Positions 12,535 to 25,253 of a stretch of 64,000 bases of DNA are shown here, in pieces (position 1 is the first letter of the stretch; each line of letters opens with the position of its first letter). The translations under genes and the position numbers were made by a program. The stretch covers positions 4,898,001-4,962,000 of the forward strand of contig CP075496.1 of assembly GCA_021613535.1 (NCBI GenBank), written 5' to 3'. The notes beneath the pieces were generated by a model, which worked only from the letters and a program-made list of their open reading frames with translations, did not search any database and was not told the origin of the DNA. Origin of the DNA: Adineta vaga. Its lineage: Eukaryota; Rotifera.

Positions 12535-15293
12535 TTAATTGATACCGGCCGATAAAATTTCAAAATCAGACCATTGTAAAGTACAACCACGAAAACTAAG
12601 ACTATGTCGAAGACTAGAAACAATATAAGATGAATCTATACTCTTACATACAATATACAATTTATGATCACATACCGACGATTTGAATTACATTCATCAG
12701 CACGATTCTGTTCACTTTGACAAATTTGTCGAATATAAGGTCGATAATCAACATAAAATTCGGAATAATCAATAATATTTCTAATCTCTTGTTCTTGCAT
12801 AAACAATTTGAATGTATCATACAATTCAATTCTATTATTATTTCAACAAAAATAAATTCAAATTTTCATTTAATTTAAGAATATTCACCTACCGATTTGC
12901 ATTATTTTTACTTTGATTAACTAATAACAAATGAGATTGTTCATATTCTGATGCATATTTACTTGTTAAATCATTAAAAAATTCTTTTAATGATGAATCA
13001 TTCCGTTGTTCGTTCAAACGAGAAAAATACATTGCATCAAATATCCGAGATGATTGCCATTTGGGTAGTGAAACTTCTGTTTGTTTTTCATTGGAAGAAT
13101 GATCGGAAATCTTAGTATTATCCGATGATTGAAGAAGAAATTGAAGTGTTAGTAAAGTTCGACGTAAATCATAAGAACAAGATTGAAATAATAAAAGAAG
13201 ATCATCGAAGGAAGGTATTTCGAACATTTCAATTAGAAGTATTAAACGAAGAAAACAACAAACGAGTTCCTATTAAAGAAAATTCAAATTAAATTAAAAA
13301 CTTCTTAGAAGAAATGAAATATTTACAGGTTCATTTTGTTCAAGATGAATTAATTCGTAATGACCAATCTTGGATAAATTAATAATTGCATCTTCAGGAT
13401 TTGTTCGACTATTAGATGTAAGAATGATTGGTTTTTTTGCGGTTTCAAGTAATTTTTTCAAACATGACCAAAAATTATCATCACTCGTCAATGTTTCGAT
13501 CTAGTTCAACAGAAAATCCAACACTCAAGAGAAACGATAATGAAATAAATCCTACCTCATCGAAAAAAATTAAAGATGTTTTCTCCACGTGAACGGATGA
13601 TACAAATTGATTTTCGACGGGTGGTGATACTTCACGTTTAGTTTTACTTCTTCGTTTCGGATTATTTGTTTGATTCGTTAGTTTTTTTGTTGGTTCTTCT
13701 TTCACAACAGGCAATGTTGATCGTTGATGAGATTTATTTTCTTTTTGTTCATCATCATTTTGATCAAGTTTTTTCTTTTGATTAAAAAACGATACTATTG
13801 AACCATTTTCATTTTTGACTTTTTTCTTTGCAGGCAATGGAGATGAGATTTCTTGACTTGGCTTTTCTCCTTGAGATTGAATCGTATCGGATGGACAGCG
13901 TTTGAACGAGAGATGATGATGACTAGTCACTTGTTCCAATTGTTTGAGTAATGGTGTACGTGCACGTGATTGAGATCCATTGATTTCGGTAATCTAAACA
14001 ACAAAGAATGAACGTTCTATAAAATGTTGTTGTTATCTGAAATTTACTTTAAAATTATGTTCTTCAGCAAGAGCATGTACGAGTGATGTTGTGCCTGAAC
14101 CATGAATAAAGATCAATTGCGAATGTTCTGGTTTTGAATAACCACAACTATCATAAGACATACCTAATAATGAGAACAGTTGAATGTATTATGATTTATA
14201 ATTAAAGATAAATGAAATTTGATGTCTGCTCGTTATACCCAGATATCATTTTGATCTGTTAATGATCTAGACCTTGTCGAGCAAATATTCCAAGAATATA
14301 TTTTATTTATTTTGGTTAATATTATATTTTATCAATCAATGAAAAAATCTGATTGATTATGAAACAATATTAACCGTGAATATCTTTTTGTCTTTAGAAG
14401 ACATACTTGAATTATCGTCGAAATCTTCGTTTGCATTATCATCGTCATCGTCGTTTATTGCACGTTTACGTTTTATGCCAGTCATTTTTTTCGGTTGTTC
14501 ATTATGCAATTTTCTTGTCCAATATGAAAACCATTCATTCAATCGTTTTATTTGTCTAGTATGATTACCAAGATATGCTTTCGAAGTTTTTGGACGATAG
14601 ATATCAGTCCATAATAACTCTCACATTGATCTAAAACATAGAATTCGAATTTTAAAAAGAAAAGTAAAAGAAACAGTCTTTTGATTTACTTTGTTCGACT
14701 GCTTTCGTTCGATAATCTTGTAGACATTCAAATATAGATTTCCAATCAATCATTGATTGATCATTGGTATATTGTTGAAATAATTCCATCTGACGTTCAG
14801 CCGAAGATATTTTCGTAAACTAATCAATATGATAAATGTATTATATTAATTTTTGTCACTGCTGCTTCGATAAATGAAAAAAACAATAGTGAAAAAGCGT
14901 ACTTGAAATTTTGGCACTGAACTTTGATAGTTAACGATAGTTGGACATATACGATAGAAGTCTTCAGTAGAATAAGATACATCATCATCATCATCCGTTA
15001 TAGTTGTATCAAAGAGCAAATTGTTGTTGCTGTAAGATTCATTATTTGATTGACGTATATGAACTGGTATAAGATAATCCTGTTGACGAGAATATGTTTT
15101 TGATTGATTACATGAGTTTTGCGTTTGTGAATCAGATAGACTAGATTCTAATATAGAAAGTTAATATAAACTATTGAATAATTTTTTTCAACTACATCTT
15201 CATTAGTCTACCTGACGGAGGGGTATTAACAATGGGTGATTGTGGACGAGATTTTTGAAAACATTGGAAAAGTGTTTTTTGTGTTAATTTCAT
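12535..15293 (-). CDS. ATAD5: ATAD5/Elg1-like AAA+ protein (PCNA unloader large subunit), Walker A altered
   Basis: Ten exons (15293-15212, 15147-14903, 14819-14690, 14619-14407, 14163-14048, 13993-13556, 13500-13327, 13269-12893, 12831-12676, 12613-12535) give 669 aa; human ATAD5 is far longer (~1840). ATAD5/Elg1 forms an RFC-like complex with RFC2-5 that unloads PCNA from DNA. Seen in order: N-terminal QKTLFQCF (PIP-box-like); LLWTDIYRP (the RFC/ATAD5 hallmark); P-loop position LIFIHGSGTTSLVHALAEE; a basic insert with GSIVSFFNQKKK; Walker B-like SLIFFDE; KKPIILTSNSRTNPEDA; then the lid and collar helices with SYDLRRTLLTLQFLLQSS. The P-loop reads GTT where GKT is expected, and the first glycine is also missing, so nucleotide binding is doubtful. 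The exon starting at 14619 uses an unusual GTGAG acceptor. The gene is head-to-head with UBL3. Confidence 0.8.
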
Positions 15294-15634
15294 ATTTCAA
15301 CAAAAACAAAAAAGAAGTAAAGAGAAGAGAGAGAAAGTAACGATAAATAAAGAAAGAAAATAATCTCTTTCTGATTAGTTCATTCTTTCTACCAATAACA
15401 AAGTCATGTATCCTACAAAATAAATTCATTTATTTTGCAAGAAAATCTCGATCAATATTTTGCGTAGACAATAAACATTAAATCTATTGTAGTAAAATAA
15501 AAACAAAATTTTCATTGATACTAGCGACAAGATTTATTAATTTTCATATTAAGATAATCACACGTGTAAGAAAAACAACATTACTATTTGTTTATCGTCT
15601 AAAAAGAATGTTTTATGAAACGTCATGATCATTC
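15294..15634. promoter_or_regulatory. Shared bidirectional promoter region, ATAD5-like / UBL3
   Basis: Only 341 bp separate the two divergent start codons, so the promoters of both genes must lie here or in the first introns. No TATA element stands out; the sequence is AT-rich with a purine-rich tract near 15304-15360. Confidence 0.45.
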
Positions 15635-16226
15635 ATGGGAACGAAATCTTCATCGTCTGATATCGTAAGTTGAATGAAAAGTTTACACGATTATTTTATT
15701 AATGATTATCTATAGATCAATTTGAAATTGATCCTTGTAAGTGGTAAAACTGCTGAATTTCAATTTCCACCAACAACAACTGCAGCAGATATATCGAAAT
15801 ATGTATTCGAAAATTGGCCTGAAGGTTTCAAAGATACTAACTAGTTTAATAAAAGTCTTTTCTTTTCGATTTTTATTATTTGATTAGATTGGGCCAATGA
15901 AGAAAAAGCTGATCGTTCTGAAGTTTTAAGATTAATTTATCAAGGTAGATTTTTACATGGCAATGTGACATTAAGTGCTTTACATCTACAACAAGGTAAA
16001 TTCTCTGTTGTTCTAGTTTTCTAAATCGAATACAAATTGTTTATTAATTGATTCAATAGGCAAAACAACTGTGATGCATCTTGTTCAACGTGAAAATCTT
16101 CCTGAACCAACCAACAATGATCAAAAACGAAAACATAGACAAGACAATAATCAAGAAGGAGCACCAGTACAAACTCTCTCATCGAATCCTACTCCTGGAT
16201 GTTGTGATGCATGTTCCATACTTTAA
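15635..16226 (+). CDS. UBL3: Ubiquitin-like protein 3 (membrane-anchored Ub-fold)
   Basis: Four exons (15635-15664, 15716-15824, 15888-15995, 16060-16226) give 137 aa (human 117). The ubiquitin fold shows NLKLILVSGKTAEFQFPP, SKYVFENWPEDW, then LRLIYQGRFLHGNVTLSALH and GKTTVMHLVQRENLPEP, which is nearly the vertebrate UBL3 sequence in these blocks. A Gln/Asn-rich linker leads to GCCDACSIL: the C-terminal CSIL is a CAAX-type prenylation signal (human ends CVIL), with extra cysteines that could be acylated. UBL3 attaches to membranes and, in mammals, sorts proteins to extracellular vesicles; it lacks the di-glycine of conjugating ubiquitins. The first exon is just 10 codons (MGTKSSSSDI). The gene looks intact. 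Confidence 0.92.
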
Positions 16227-17772
16227 ATTCAATTTAAATCTTCTGTCAGATCAAAATCTGAACGTTACATAATGTATTTTATTTCCTTGAAACTGAATTA
16301 TTACAAAATCTAACCGTCCGTGGTCATGTTTATTTCTAGCCGGTGGATTTTTAGCGTCTTATATCAATGTATTCACAATCGCTTCTTTTTTTCGTTTCTT
16401 TTGATAAAATATATTTAATGTTTTGCACCTATTTTAAATTATCGATGGTTGTTGTTATTGTAATTTATCAAACATGCACTCATTCATTCATTCATTCATT
16501 CATTCATTCATATATATATTTACATTTTTTCACATTATTTCATTCTCTTTTATTAAAAATAAACACAAAAGAAAATAAAAGAAATATGTCTGAAAATAAC
16601 ATTGTCAAAAGCAGAAGAGGAGATAGATGATATTGAAAATATCAAGACAATTTGCAATCTTGTTTGCGTTTCAATGCATAAAACTACTTTTTAGATAATG
16701 AAAGCATCTAATACGGCAAGATTTGTCATCACGTTTTTGATTAAATACATTTTCATTAGATGAGCATCCTTTCTACTCTTTTGTAATCTCATACATATAA
16801 AATCTATCTATGAGGTGAAATAAACAAAAAATGTTGAACAGTGAAAATTGTAGTGCGAGATATCATATTTTATTTCATTGATAAATCTAATTCTGTCAGG
16901 ATGTTAGAAGAATCTGCTTGTGATATGTTCTAATAGTAGGAACATCATTTCAGATGTCATTTTTATCATCAGAATGATTTCGTAGATCATTATAAACTAT
17001 AGAGAATTAGTTATGTCTTACCTTTTGAGTTTTAGAAATCGATCAATAGTTGATTTAGGAGTGGAAATTCATACTGAAGACGTGTTTTTTTTATACTAAA
17101 TATCATAATACCATCGCAATTGTCATAGCGATTAAATAATACTTTGAAAATTGAATTAAATAATCGTCTTATACACAAGGGCGATGATTTCAAACTAGGA
17201 CTTAAAGAATTAATTAAAGAAAATAAAAATTTACAAGAACAACTGAGTTTTTTTCACAAGATGGCATTGCTTTGAAACCATAAGTTTCAAAACTGTAAAA
17301 AATCGACAAGTTATACATATATGTCTTACATAAGAAAACAAATTTATATCAAATTGGTAGTAAACGAAGAATAAGAATTGAGACGATAGTTTTTATTTAA
17401 GAGAAATTTTGTGGATGTTAATTTCTTTTGCGAACATATCAAATCTCTTTCTCATTCACTTTATCCGAATTGTTGGAACAAGTGTACACGATATAATTAT
17501 TTCATCCATTCCTCTCTTTTTTTGTCGATATGCAATCTTTCAGTTCTTTGAGTTCTGTATTTAATCACGACTAATATCAGGTTAGTTAAAAAAGTAAATT
17601 ATCTTGTTACATCAGTTGATCGTTCTCATTCATTTACAATTATAGCATAGATTATTCTGATACTCTTCATGATCGTCTTATCTACTTCATTAGAAACTAA
17701 AGAATAATAAAATCAAATTTATATTTCAATCGAGAATAAAACAAAAAAGAAAAAATAATGCGATAGAAATTA
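16227..17772. other. Intergenic, UBL3 to guanylyl cyclase (convergent)
   Basis: About 1.5 kb of AT-rich sequence between two convergent 3' ends. It carries the (CATT)n tract at 16481-16510. No gene or RNA recognised. Confidence 0.5.
16481..16510. repeat. (CATT)n microsatellite
   Basis: About seven tandem CATT units, just downstream of UBL3. Confidence 0.85.
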
Positions 17773-20700
17773 TCAGTGATCAGTATTTGATTTTTCTGTC
17801 GTTTGATTTGCATCATTCTGATCCATATCATTAGTAAATGGTACTTGTAAACCATCACGTTCACCCAATAGCCAGTACGTTAACATTTCACCTTTACCCT
17901 AGAAGAATATGTCAATAACAAATCTTAAGATATTCGAGACAAACAAAGTCTTACTTTAAGATTAACTTGTCCACGAGCTTTAAATATAAATGTTTGAAAT
18001 GTATCTAACAATGCTTTTGTAAAGGGTGATACATGTATTCTTAATGCTTGTCCATTTGATTCCATACGTGATGCCACATTAACGGTATCACCAAATAGAC
18101 AATATCTAAATACATATACGAAAGAAGAAAAAAAACACATGTAAATCTTTCATTCTTTCTATCTTTTTCAAAGAAAAATCGTTATTACCTTGGCATTTTT
18201 AAACCTACAACACCGGAAACACATGGACCTAATATATTTAAATAAATATCGATGCAATAAAACAGAACGCAGACAAATTCATTCCTACCTGAATGAATAC
18301 CAATACGAATTTTCAATTGTTCATCAGGTCGATGTCGAATACGAAAATGTATAACTGCATCAAGAATTGATAATGCCATACGTGAAATTTCACGTGCATG
18401 TAAATCACCATTACGTGTTGGTAAACCACTAACAACCATATAAGCATCACCAATGGTTTCAACTTTATAAACATCAAATGCTTCAATAATAGAATCAAAA
18501 CATGTATAAAGATCATTCAGTAAGGAAACAATCTAATCAAAAAGTGAAAACATACAATGAAATTATTTGAGAAATTTCAAAATGAGTTTTACTTGTAATG
18601 GTGTACTTTCCGCTGATATTCTTGTGAAACCAACAATATCGGAAAAATAAATTGTTACAGATTCAAATGATTCAGCTGTAACTTGTTTACCAGCCATTAA
18701 TTCAGTCGTCACAGATCTTTAACAATAAAAATACAAGATACAGTTGCGTTATCTTTCGATTATACATATATATATATATATTCAAATCAAATCGTGTATT
18801 ATATGACTTTATTCTCAATCTAATTTAGAGCACCTTTTGTTAGTTATTGTCGAGATGTACGCAATGGTTTTTCTTGAACCTAACAAACGAATTCAGTACT
18901 ATATCAAATATAATTTTGCAGATTATTCATGGAAATAATCGTTAACATTTACAACTATGATTTACTGATGTTAACTTTTCTCGCTTGACATATCTATGTC
19001 AGTTAAATTGCTTAATGAACAGTTTCTTTTTTCTATTTGACTTATTACAATTTGATTAACATGCAATTCAAATTTTGTCATATGATGGCCTAATCCCTTT
19101 TCCTTTTTATAGTAATACCAAAATGATTTAATATTAATCTTTTCTATCATATTTCATCAGACGAAGCTTAACAAATTTCTCATAAGAACATTCTTAGAAT
19201 TCAACGTAGCTATCTACTTACTGTGGCAATAAACGATAAAGTAATTCTTCGGCTTTTTTCTTTTCCAATAAATAGTCATTAGTACGCTCTTTAACAAGTT
19301 CTTCAAGATTATTTGTATATTGTTCCATACGTTGTAAAAGATTATCAACAAGATTTTCATTATCATATTTCCTAGTGAAACCATATAGTTTATGAAATAA
19401 CATCTTGTGATATCGTACTTGCTTAGTTTTTTAATTGTATTAGAAATTGATGTAAAGTCTGGTCGATCAACAGGATTTTCTTGCCAACAACGTTTCATTA
19501 GATTTCCGATTTCAAAGAGAGCGTTATCACTAAGAAATGGAGGTCGTATTTCATTGCCAAATTTGATCGAATTAAATATTTCTTTTGGTGATATACTTGT
19601 TTCATTCATTGCAAAAAGGCCACGCCGATAGATAATTTCATGAAGTATTATGGAAAAACTATATACATCTCCTTTTTGTGTACCTGAGATTGGAGCTTGC
19701 GGATCGCGTATTACTTCTGGTGGTGACCAGAGTAATGCTAAAATAACAAGTGATTGTCGTGTTATTGGTACATTCAAATCAAAGATAATTTACATTTAAA
19801 ATATTGTTCACTATTAAGAGGATATTTTTGATGAAGAGAAGTACGTAAAGATGGAATGCCATAATCAGATATTTTAATAACAAACTAAAATATAATTGAG
19901 ATAAGAAATATGTTGACATGAGAAATTTTAACTTACTCGATTACCAACAAGACAATTGGTACTTTTTAAATTTCCATGTGATTGAAGTTCACTATTATGA
20001 ATAAATGAGATTCCCTTTAAAATTGACAATAAACATGATGGAATATGAGATGTTTTATTTTTACAAAAGTTTACTTTAACAATATCATGAATAATGGAAT
20101 ATTTAAACATATCATCAAGTTTAATTTGTGAATTTTCTAGTAAATCCTAATAAAGAATATATATAATTTGAATTTAGCAACAAAAAACCTCATTAAATAA
20201 CCTGTAAATTTCCTTTCGAACAATATTCATCAATCAGAAAAGGTGGATCAAGACAGGCACCAATGAATCGAAGAAGAAATTCACTTTGCATATCTTTAAT
20301 CTATAGATTAACATGAAAAAGAATAGATAATAATCCATCTACATATGAATACATATATATATATTTACAGTTTTAACTTGCATTAAGAGATATCGATTAA
20401 CATCAATTCTTGTTTTCTGTGGAAGGAATTTGAGTGCTACCATCGAACCCTAAAATATATTATGTTTTGAAAATCGATTCCTATATCAGTATCATGTTAT
20501 TCAATCAGACATAAGTCAAGATCTCGAGGTTTTTCTTCGTACATTAGTTATTTTTGTATAGCTAATTGTCGAGTCTTTTCTTCCTGTCAAATGGAATAGC
20601 ATGAGTAATAGTAGTTATATCGCGTTGTAATTATCATCATCAATACGAAATTATACTATATCACGTTTCAGAAAAGCATCCGGAAACGATATAGTTCAGT

Positions 20701-22973
20701 TATCTATCATTTTCTTTTGTAGTTGTGTGAGATTAGTTTCGAAATTAGTTACTTTATATCGAGCTTTCTTCACTACACCACCATTTTCTATATCATTTTC
20801 TTCTTCCATTAATGCAATATGATGCATTGAAACACGCTAGAATAACATATGAATGTTAGTTCAAACAACCTTGATCGTTTTTCTCATACTTTATGTCGAT
20901 CTCGTTTGACAAGTTTATATTTAAAACCAAAATCTTCTGTTGTAAATAAATCATCAGGTTCAATAATCCAATTCATTGCTTTAAGTTGAGCTTCGAAACT
21001 AACACGTTTAAAATACCAAAAAGCAGCTAACATTAAAAGTAATACAACTGCTGGTACACTTGCACCAAAATAAATCCATGGTAATGCAGGATCTTCAAGA
21101 AAGAAAATAATGAAATTAATTTGAATTACAAAATTTCTTCAAACATACTTTTATATACATAACATTTACTTCCATCAAAACCACAATACTAAAAGTAATT
21201 GAATATAAAAGAAAGTTCAATATCTCAACTATCTTACAGGAATATCGACAGGAGTTGTTTTATTTCGATCAATCCAATAGATATCTTTGGAAAGTATAAA
21301 TGATGAATTAACACCAAAATAAGTCCCCACTTCCTACATACACAAATTATTTCTTCTATTTAAAGATTATATCAACGAATTACTTCAAATTGACCATTTT
21401 TGGGATCAAGATCAAATAATGAATAATCACTAACGCGATCACCTGTTTCACTAATCTGTACTATACCATTAGAACCTTCAAAACTAGCATTCCACATTCG
21501 TTGTATAACTGCAAATCCATCACTAGAATTTTGATTTGCTTGTACAGTTCGATTTAATCCATGTGCATAAAGTAGAACAGCATCATAGAATGTTGCAACG
21601 TATGGATTGACCTTTCATAAAAAGAAATAGAAAAAAATAGAACACAAAATCCGGAAACATACAAGCTTTTCCATCGAACCACTTTCATTATTTATTCCTG
21701 CTTGTAATGCATTAACTTGATTAGAAAAATGTCGGTATCGTTCTGTGTCCGGTTGTTTTACAGCAACTATAAGAACTGTTTCATAAGCACGACGTGCTTT
21801 TTTATTTTCTGCTTCACTTGAATCATTTTTATGCCATGTTATTAATTTCATATCTTTTCTATTAGATAAAAATTTCAAAACATGCAAGATAATTCTGTGA
21901 TTATGAGAGAAAAACTTGTACCTCATCAATCGAAAGATATCGAGATAGACAAAAACATATTCGCCATTGATCATATCCAAATCATAAGCCATAAGAAGAA
22001 AATCTCGAAATAAACTTGAATCCATACATATAAATAGAACTAAACAAGATTTCAATGAATATGAACAACAAACGAGAAGAAAATATGTACTTCTTGCTTC
22101 ATTCTTCGCTTCATTTAATGTTTTTCGTAATTTTTCTTTTGTTTCATTTTTTCGATCAACATCAAAGATTGAATGAGAACATCTAATCATGAAGAATAGA
22201 ATAGAAGGATAAAAAAAACTTCATTGATGATCTCACTAACGTGTCTTTTGGTTCGCCTCTACTATATGGATTACGTAGAGATCGACATAAAGCACCCATT
22301 AACATATAACATTCACTCTAAGTTTATATAAATAGAAGTAAATTGAATGGAATTAAAGTTGAATCCTTACCTGTGCTTCAAGTATATTTCTTTCAGCAAT
22401 TATTCGAACACTAGTCCAATTAAAGTGAGGCAAAATAACTCGAGATATAAATTGAACGATTGTTTTCGATGAATGAAGCATCCGCGTTAATAATTGATAC
22501 TCACGTTTATTATCAAAATGATAATTAAAGCCACCGCCTGGTGATATGACAGGTATTCGCCAATGTGGTGAATATCTAATTAAGTTAATAAGTTTAGAAA
22601 TAGAATTCGAGAATAAGACGACACAAATGTATTACCTTGAAACAGCTGCTAGACCAGGACCATCAACAGGTCCTAAGAATACAGCCGCTTGATTTTTAGC
22701 ATAGAAATCAATTGCCAATAAAGGTCCAACAATATACGATGAGTTTGTATCACCATAATGAACATCAAGAGATTTTCCTTCGATTAATAAACGACGTTTA
22801 TGAACTTCGATAACTGCTAGATCAATTGCAGGTTTAACTTTTTGCATGGCAAATGGCAACTGTGGATCCGTTGGTAATAGAACAGCTATTTGAACAGTAA
22901 CGTTGCAAAAGCTGATCTTTATTTTTTCAGATGAAAATAGAAAAAATATTATTGATATTGTCGTGAATTGCAT
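17773..22973 (-). CDS. Receptor-type guanylyl cyclase (natriuretic peptide receptor-like)
   Basis: A multi-exon gene with the complete membrane-GC domain order. Start at 22973 with a signal-peptide-like segment, then a periplasmic-binding-like ectodomain ([38 protein letters not shown]). One transmembrane helix (about 21010-21090) is followed by a kinase homology domain with [11 protein letters not shown] where active kinases have HRDLK, and ISDYG in place of DFG; so it is a pseudokinase. The dimerisation helix holds [17 protein letters not shown]. The cyclase domain has [54 protein letters not shown] and [14 protein letters not shown]. The Glu in KVETIGD and Cys in YCLFGD are the GTP-selecting residues, so GTP to cGMP is the expected reaction. 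An unusually long intron (18717-19221, 505 bp) precedes the catalytic exons. The ligand cannot be told. Confidence 0.88.
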
Positions 22974-23174
22974 GATTAATCACGTTGAGTTGGAATTGTT
23001 CGTAGGTTCTTGAATGACGAAAGTATACAAAGTTAACATATTGTTTCGTGTGACATCTTAGTCAACAACAGTATACGTCGACAACCGGAAAGTTCAACAT
23101 TTCCGCTATCGGGCTTTTTAATTTCTGTGTTTTTCTCTTCGCTCATCTCTCTGTCTCTCTTTGCCTCTCTCTGC

Positions 23175-23205
<31 letters not shown>

Positions 23206-24264
23206 TCTTATCAAAAGAGGACGACAACTCAATGATGAGACAGTTCTTCCCTCTTTTTCTTTGCTCTCGTGTAAAAAAAGGGAAAAAAAGAGAAGGAAAT
23301 AATAGATTTAGTAATCATCTGTCATATAAAAAAAAGAAAAAAAAGATATGAATGAAAGTTCTACCACTTCATCACACGTTCTCATATTGTTGAAACTAGT
23401 AGGCTAACTATGAAACCTTTTCATAGAAGATTTATTCGACCTTAAATACTATTATTATTAACAAACATATAGCTATATACGTAAGAATAGAAGATATTTT
23501 TCTCTTCGCTAAATACACAATACCTACTCATCAAATATAAAGCGCAATTTTTCAAGCATAATTGGAGCTTTTTTTTTAACCGGCACTATGACAATCATGA
23601 ATATCATTGAACAATATCTTATATAATCTATTATTGCCATTAGTGCCCGGAAGCAATACATTGAATCCATATATAACTAAATAAATAAATTCATCGAAAA
23701 AAAAACAGAAATTATTTCTTTTTCTTATCAGATCTTTTTTTTCCTTGGAGATAATAACTAATACTCGTTGATAAATTTCTCGTTTTTTCGATTTAATGAT
23801 TCTATACATCACACAATCGTGTAAGATTGTTCTCTTTTCTTCCATGCATATGAACACACATTTATCTATTCATCTGGGATCATTTTTATTATTGAGAAAA
23901 ACACTTTGCATACAGTGATGTGTCAAATTTGCCAAAAGCAATATTTTATATTATGAATGGTAGGCGTAGTTCTAAGTATACTGCAAAGACAAGAACTTTT
24001 TCTTTTCATATTCTCTTTGTCATGTCGAGTCAAAGCTTCTGAATAGTCTGTATACCATAAATCAAAACTTTTCCTGTTTTTTTCTTCCTTTCACTCTTTT
24101 CTTTCATTACGTATGTATATAAACAAGTATTTGAAATAAAGTTTTCATCATTAAAATTTACTTTCTTTCTTCTCGTTCTTTAGTTGTCGACTAACAAAAT
24201 CAGTATAGAAAAAAAAGTACGCAAAAGAACAGATGACTTAGTTGATTGGTAGGATTTAAGTTAC
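22974..24264. other. Intergenic with CT-rich tract
   Basis: Divergent spacer of 1.3 kb between the cyclase gene and the single-exon gene at 24265. It holds the CT microsatellite (about 23141-23205) and several poly-A/poly-T tracts. No gene recognised. Confidence 0.5.
23141..23205. repeat. (CT)n microsatellite upstream of guanylyl cyclase
   Basis: CT-rich tract with a perfect run of about 14 CT units at 23175-23203, some 200 bp upstream of the cyclase start codon. On the cyclase strand it reads GAGA, which in animals can recruit GAGA-type factors; that function is conjecture here. Confidence 0.8.
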
Positions 24265-24900
24265 ATGAGAAAGAAAAAACAAAATCAGCCTTCGATCAAA
24301 AGAAAGTTGATTACTGTGATTACATACATAAAGAAAATGTCCGAAGCAGAAATGAACTCGAGAAGTGTATTAAAAGAAGAAGTGTTCTTAAAAGATATTC
24401 AACCTGACATTGTACTTTCGAATCTTCCATTCAATGTCAATCAATGTCCATTGTTTATATCAGTAAATGGTAATGCAACAGCATTATATCGTTATTCAAA
24501 TGTTGGCCCATTCATTGAATTATTCGATTCATCAAGTAATAATCTTCTTCCCGCATTGAAATATTCAATTATCCAAGGAATATTTTGTATAATAAATTTT
24601 GGTTTTGTTGAGAATCTTGATCAAATTTCTCAGATGTTAGATGAATTTCAAAAGCGTTGTTCATTGATTCATCGTGATTTATATAATCATATTATAAACA
24701 ATTCTCTTATGAAACAATCATTCGATACTTTCATGTCATTAATTCCATTCGATCCAATTTATGAAATGGTTCCCGAAATCTATCGAAATAGTAAAGCAAC
24801 ATTTCGTTTTCTTTTCTTTGTACAACTTGAAGATTCAACTCTTTCATTAAAAAATCATCAAATTTCTTCGATATTTCATTGTATTCGTGTTAAAACATAA
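24265..24900 (+). CDS. Unrecognised single-exon protein
   Basis: An intronless frame of 211 codons with protein-like composition. It could start at 24265 or, more likely, at the downstream ATG at 24337 (MSEAEMNSRS), since the first 24 residues are just Lys-rich leader. There is no signal peptide and no clear transmembrane span. Visible stretches: LKDIQPDIVLSNLPFNVNQC, LFISVNGNATALYRYSNVGP, GIFCIINFGFVENLDQISQM, and a C-terminal RFLFFVQLEDSTLSLKNHQI. The mix of beta-like and helical segments suggests a compact globular fold. I could not name a family. It lies between the cyclase and TOGARAM1 genes, whose introns are many; lack of introns could mean a retroposed or transferred origin, or chance. 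Confidence 0.6.
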   Translation: MRKKKQNQPSIKRKLITVITYIKKMSEAEMNSRSVLKEEVFLKDIQPDIVLSNLPFNVNQCPLFISVNGNATALYRYSNVGPFIELFDSSSNNLLPALKYSIIQGIFCIINFGFVENLDQISQMLDEFQKRCSLIHRDLYNHIINNSLMKQSFDTFMSLIPFDPIYEMVPEIYRNSKATFRFLFFVQLEDSTLSLKNHQISSIFHCIRVKT

Positions 24901-25253
24901 AAATCTTTATTTTTATTTCATTCATTTCTATTCAAACACCAAGACATTATCATTCTTTCTTTGACATTCTAAGAAGGAAAAGAGAAGCGCGGACGAAAAC
25001 GCGGAAGAAAAGTACAAGAACAGTTAGACAATCAATCACAGAAAACAAATTTGTAATGAATAAATGAAATTCAATAAACGAGAAAACATATGTCACTGTT
25101 CAGAATACGAAAAACGAAACAAATTGCTTGAGCTGTGGATACATATGACCAACTACGATGCGTGAAAAAGCCATTATTTTATAGAATATATATTTATAAA
25201 TATGTATATACGATATTTCAATCACAACTGAGAAAAGAAAAAGGAAATGAACA

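Noticed and set aside
23033-23351. Frames on both strands across the CT microsatellite
   Set aside because: Ser/Leu or Arg/Glu repeats produced by the (CT)n tract.
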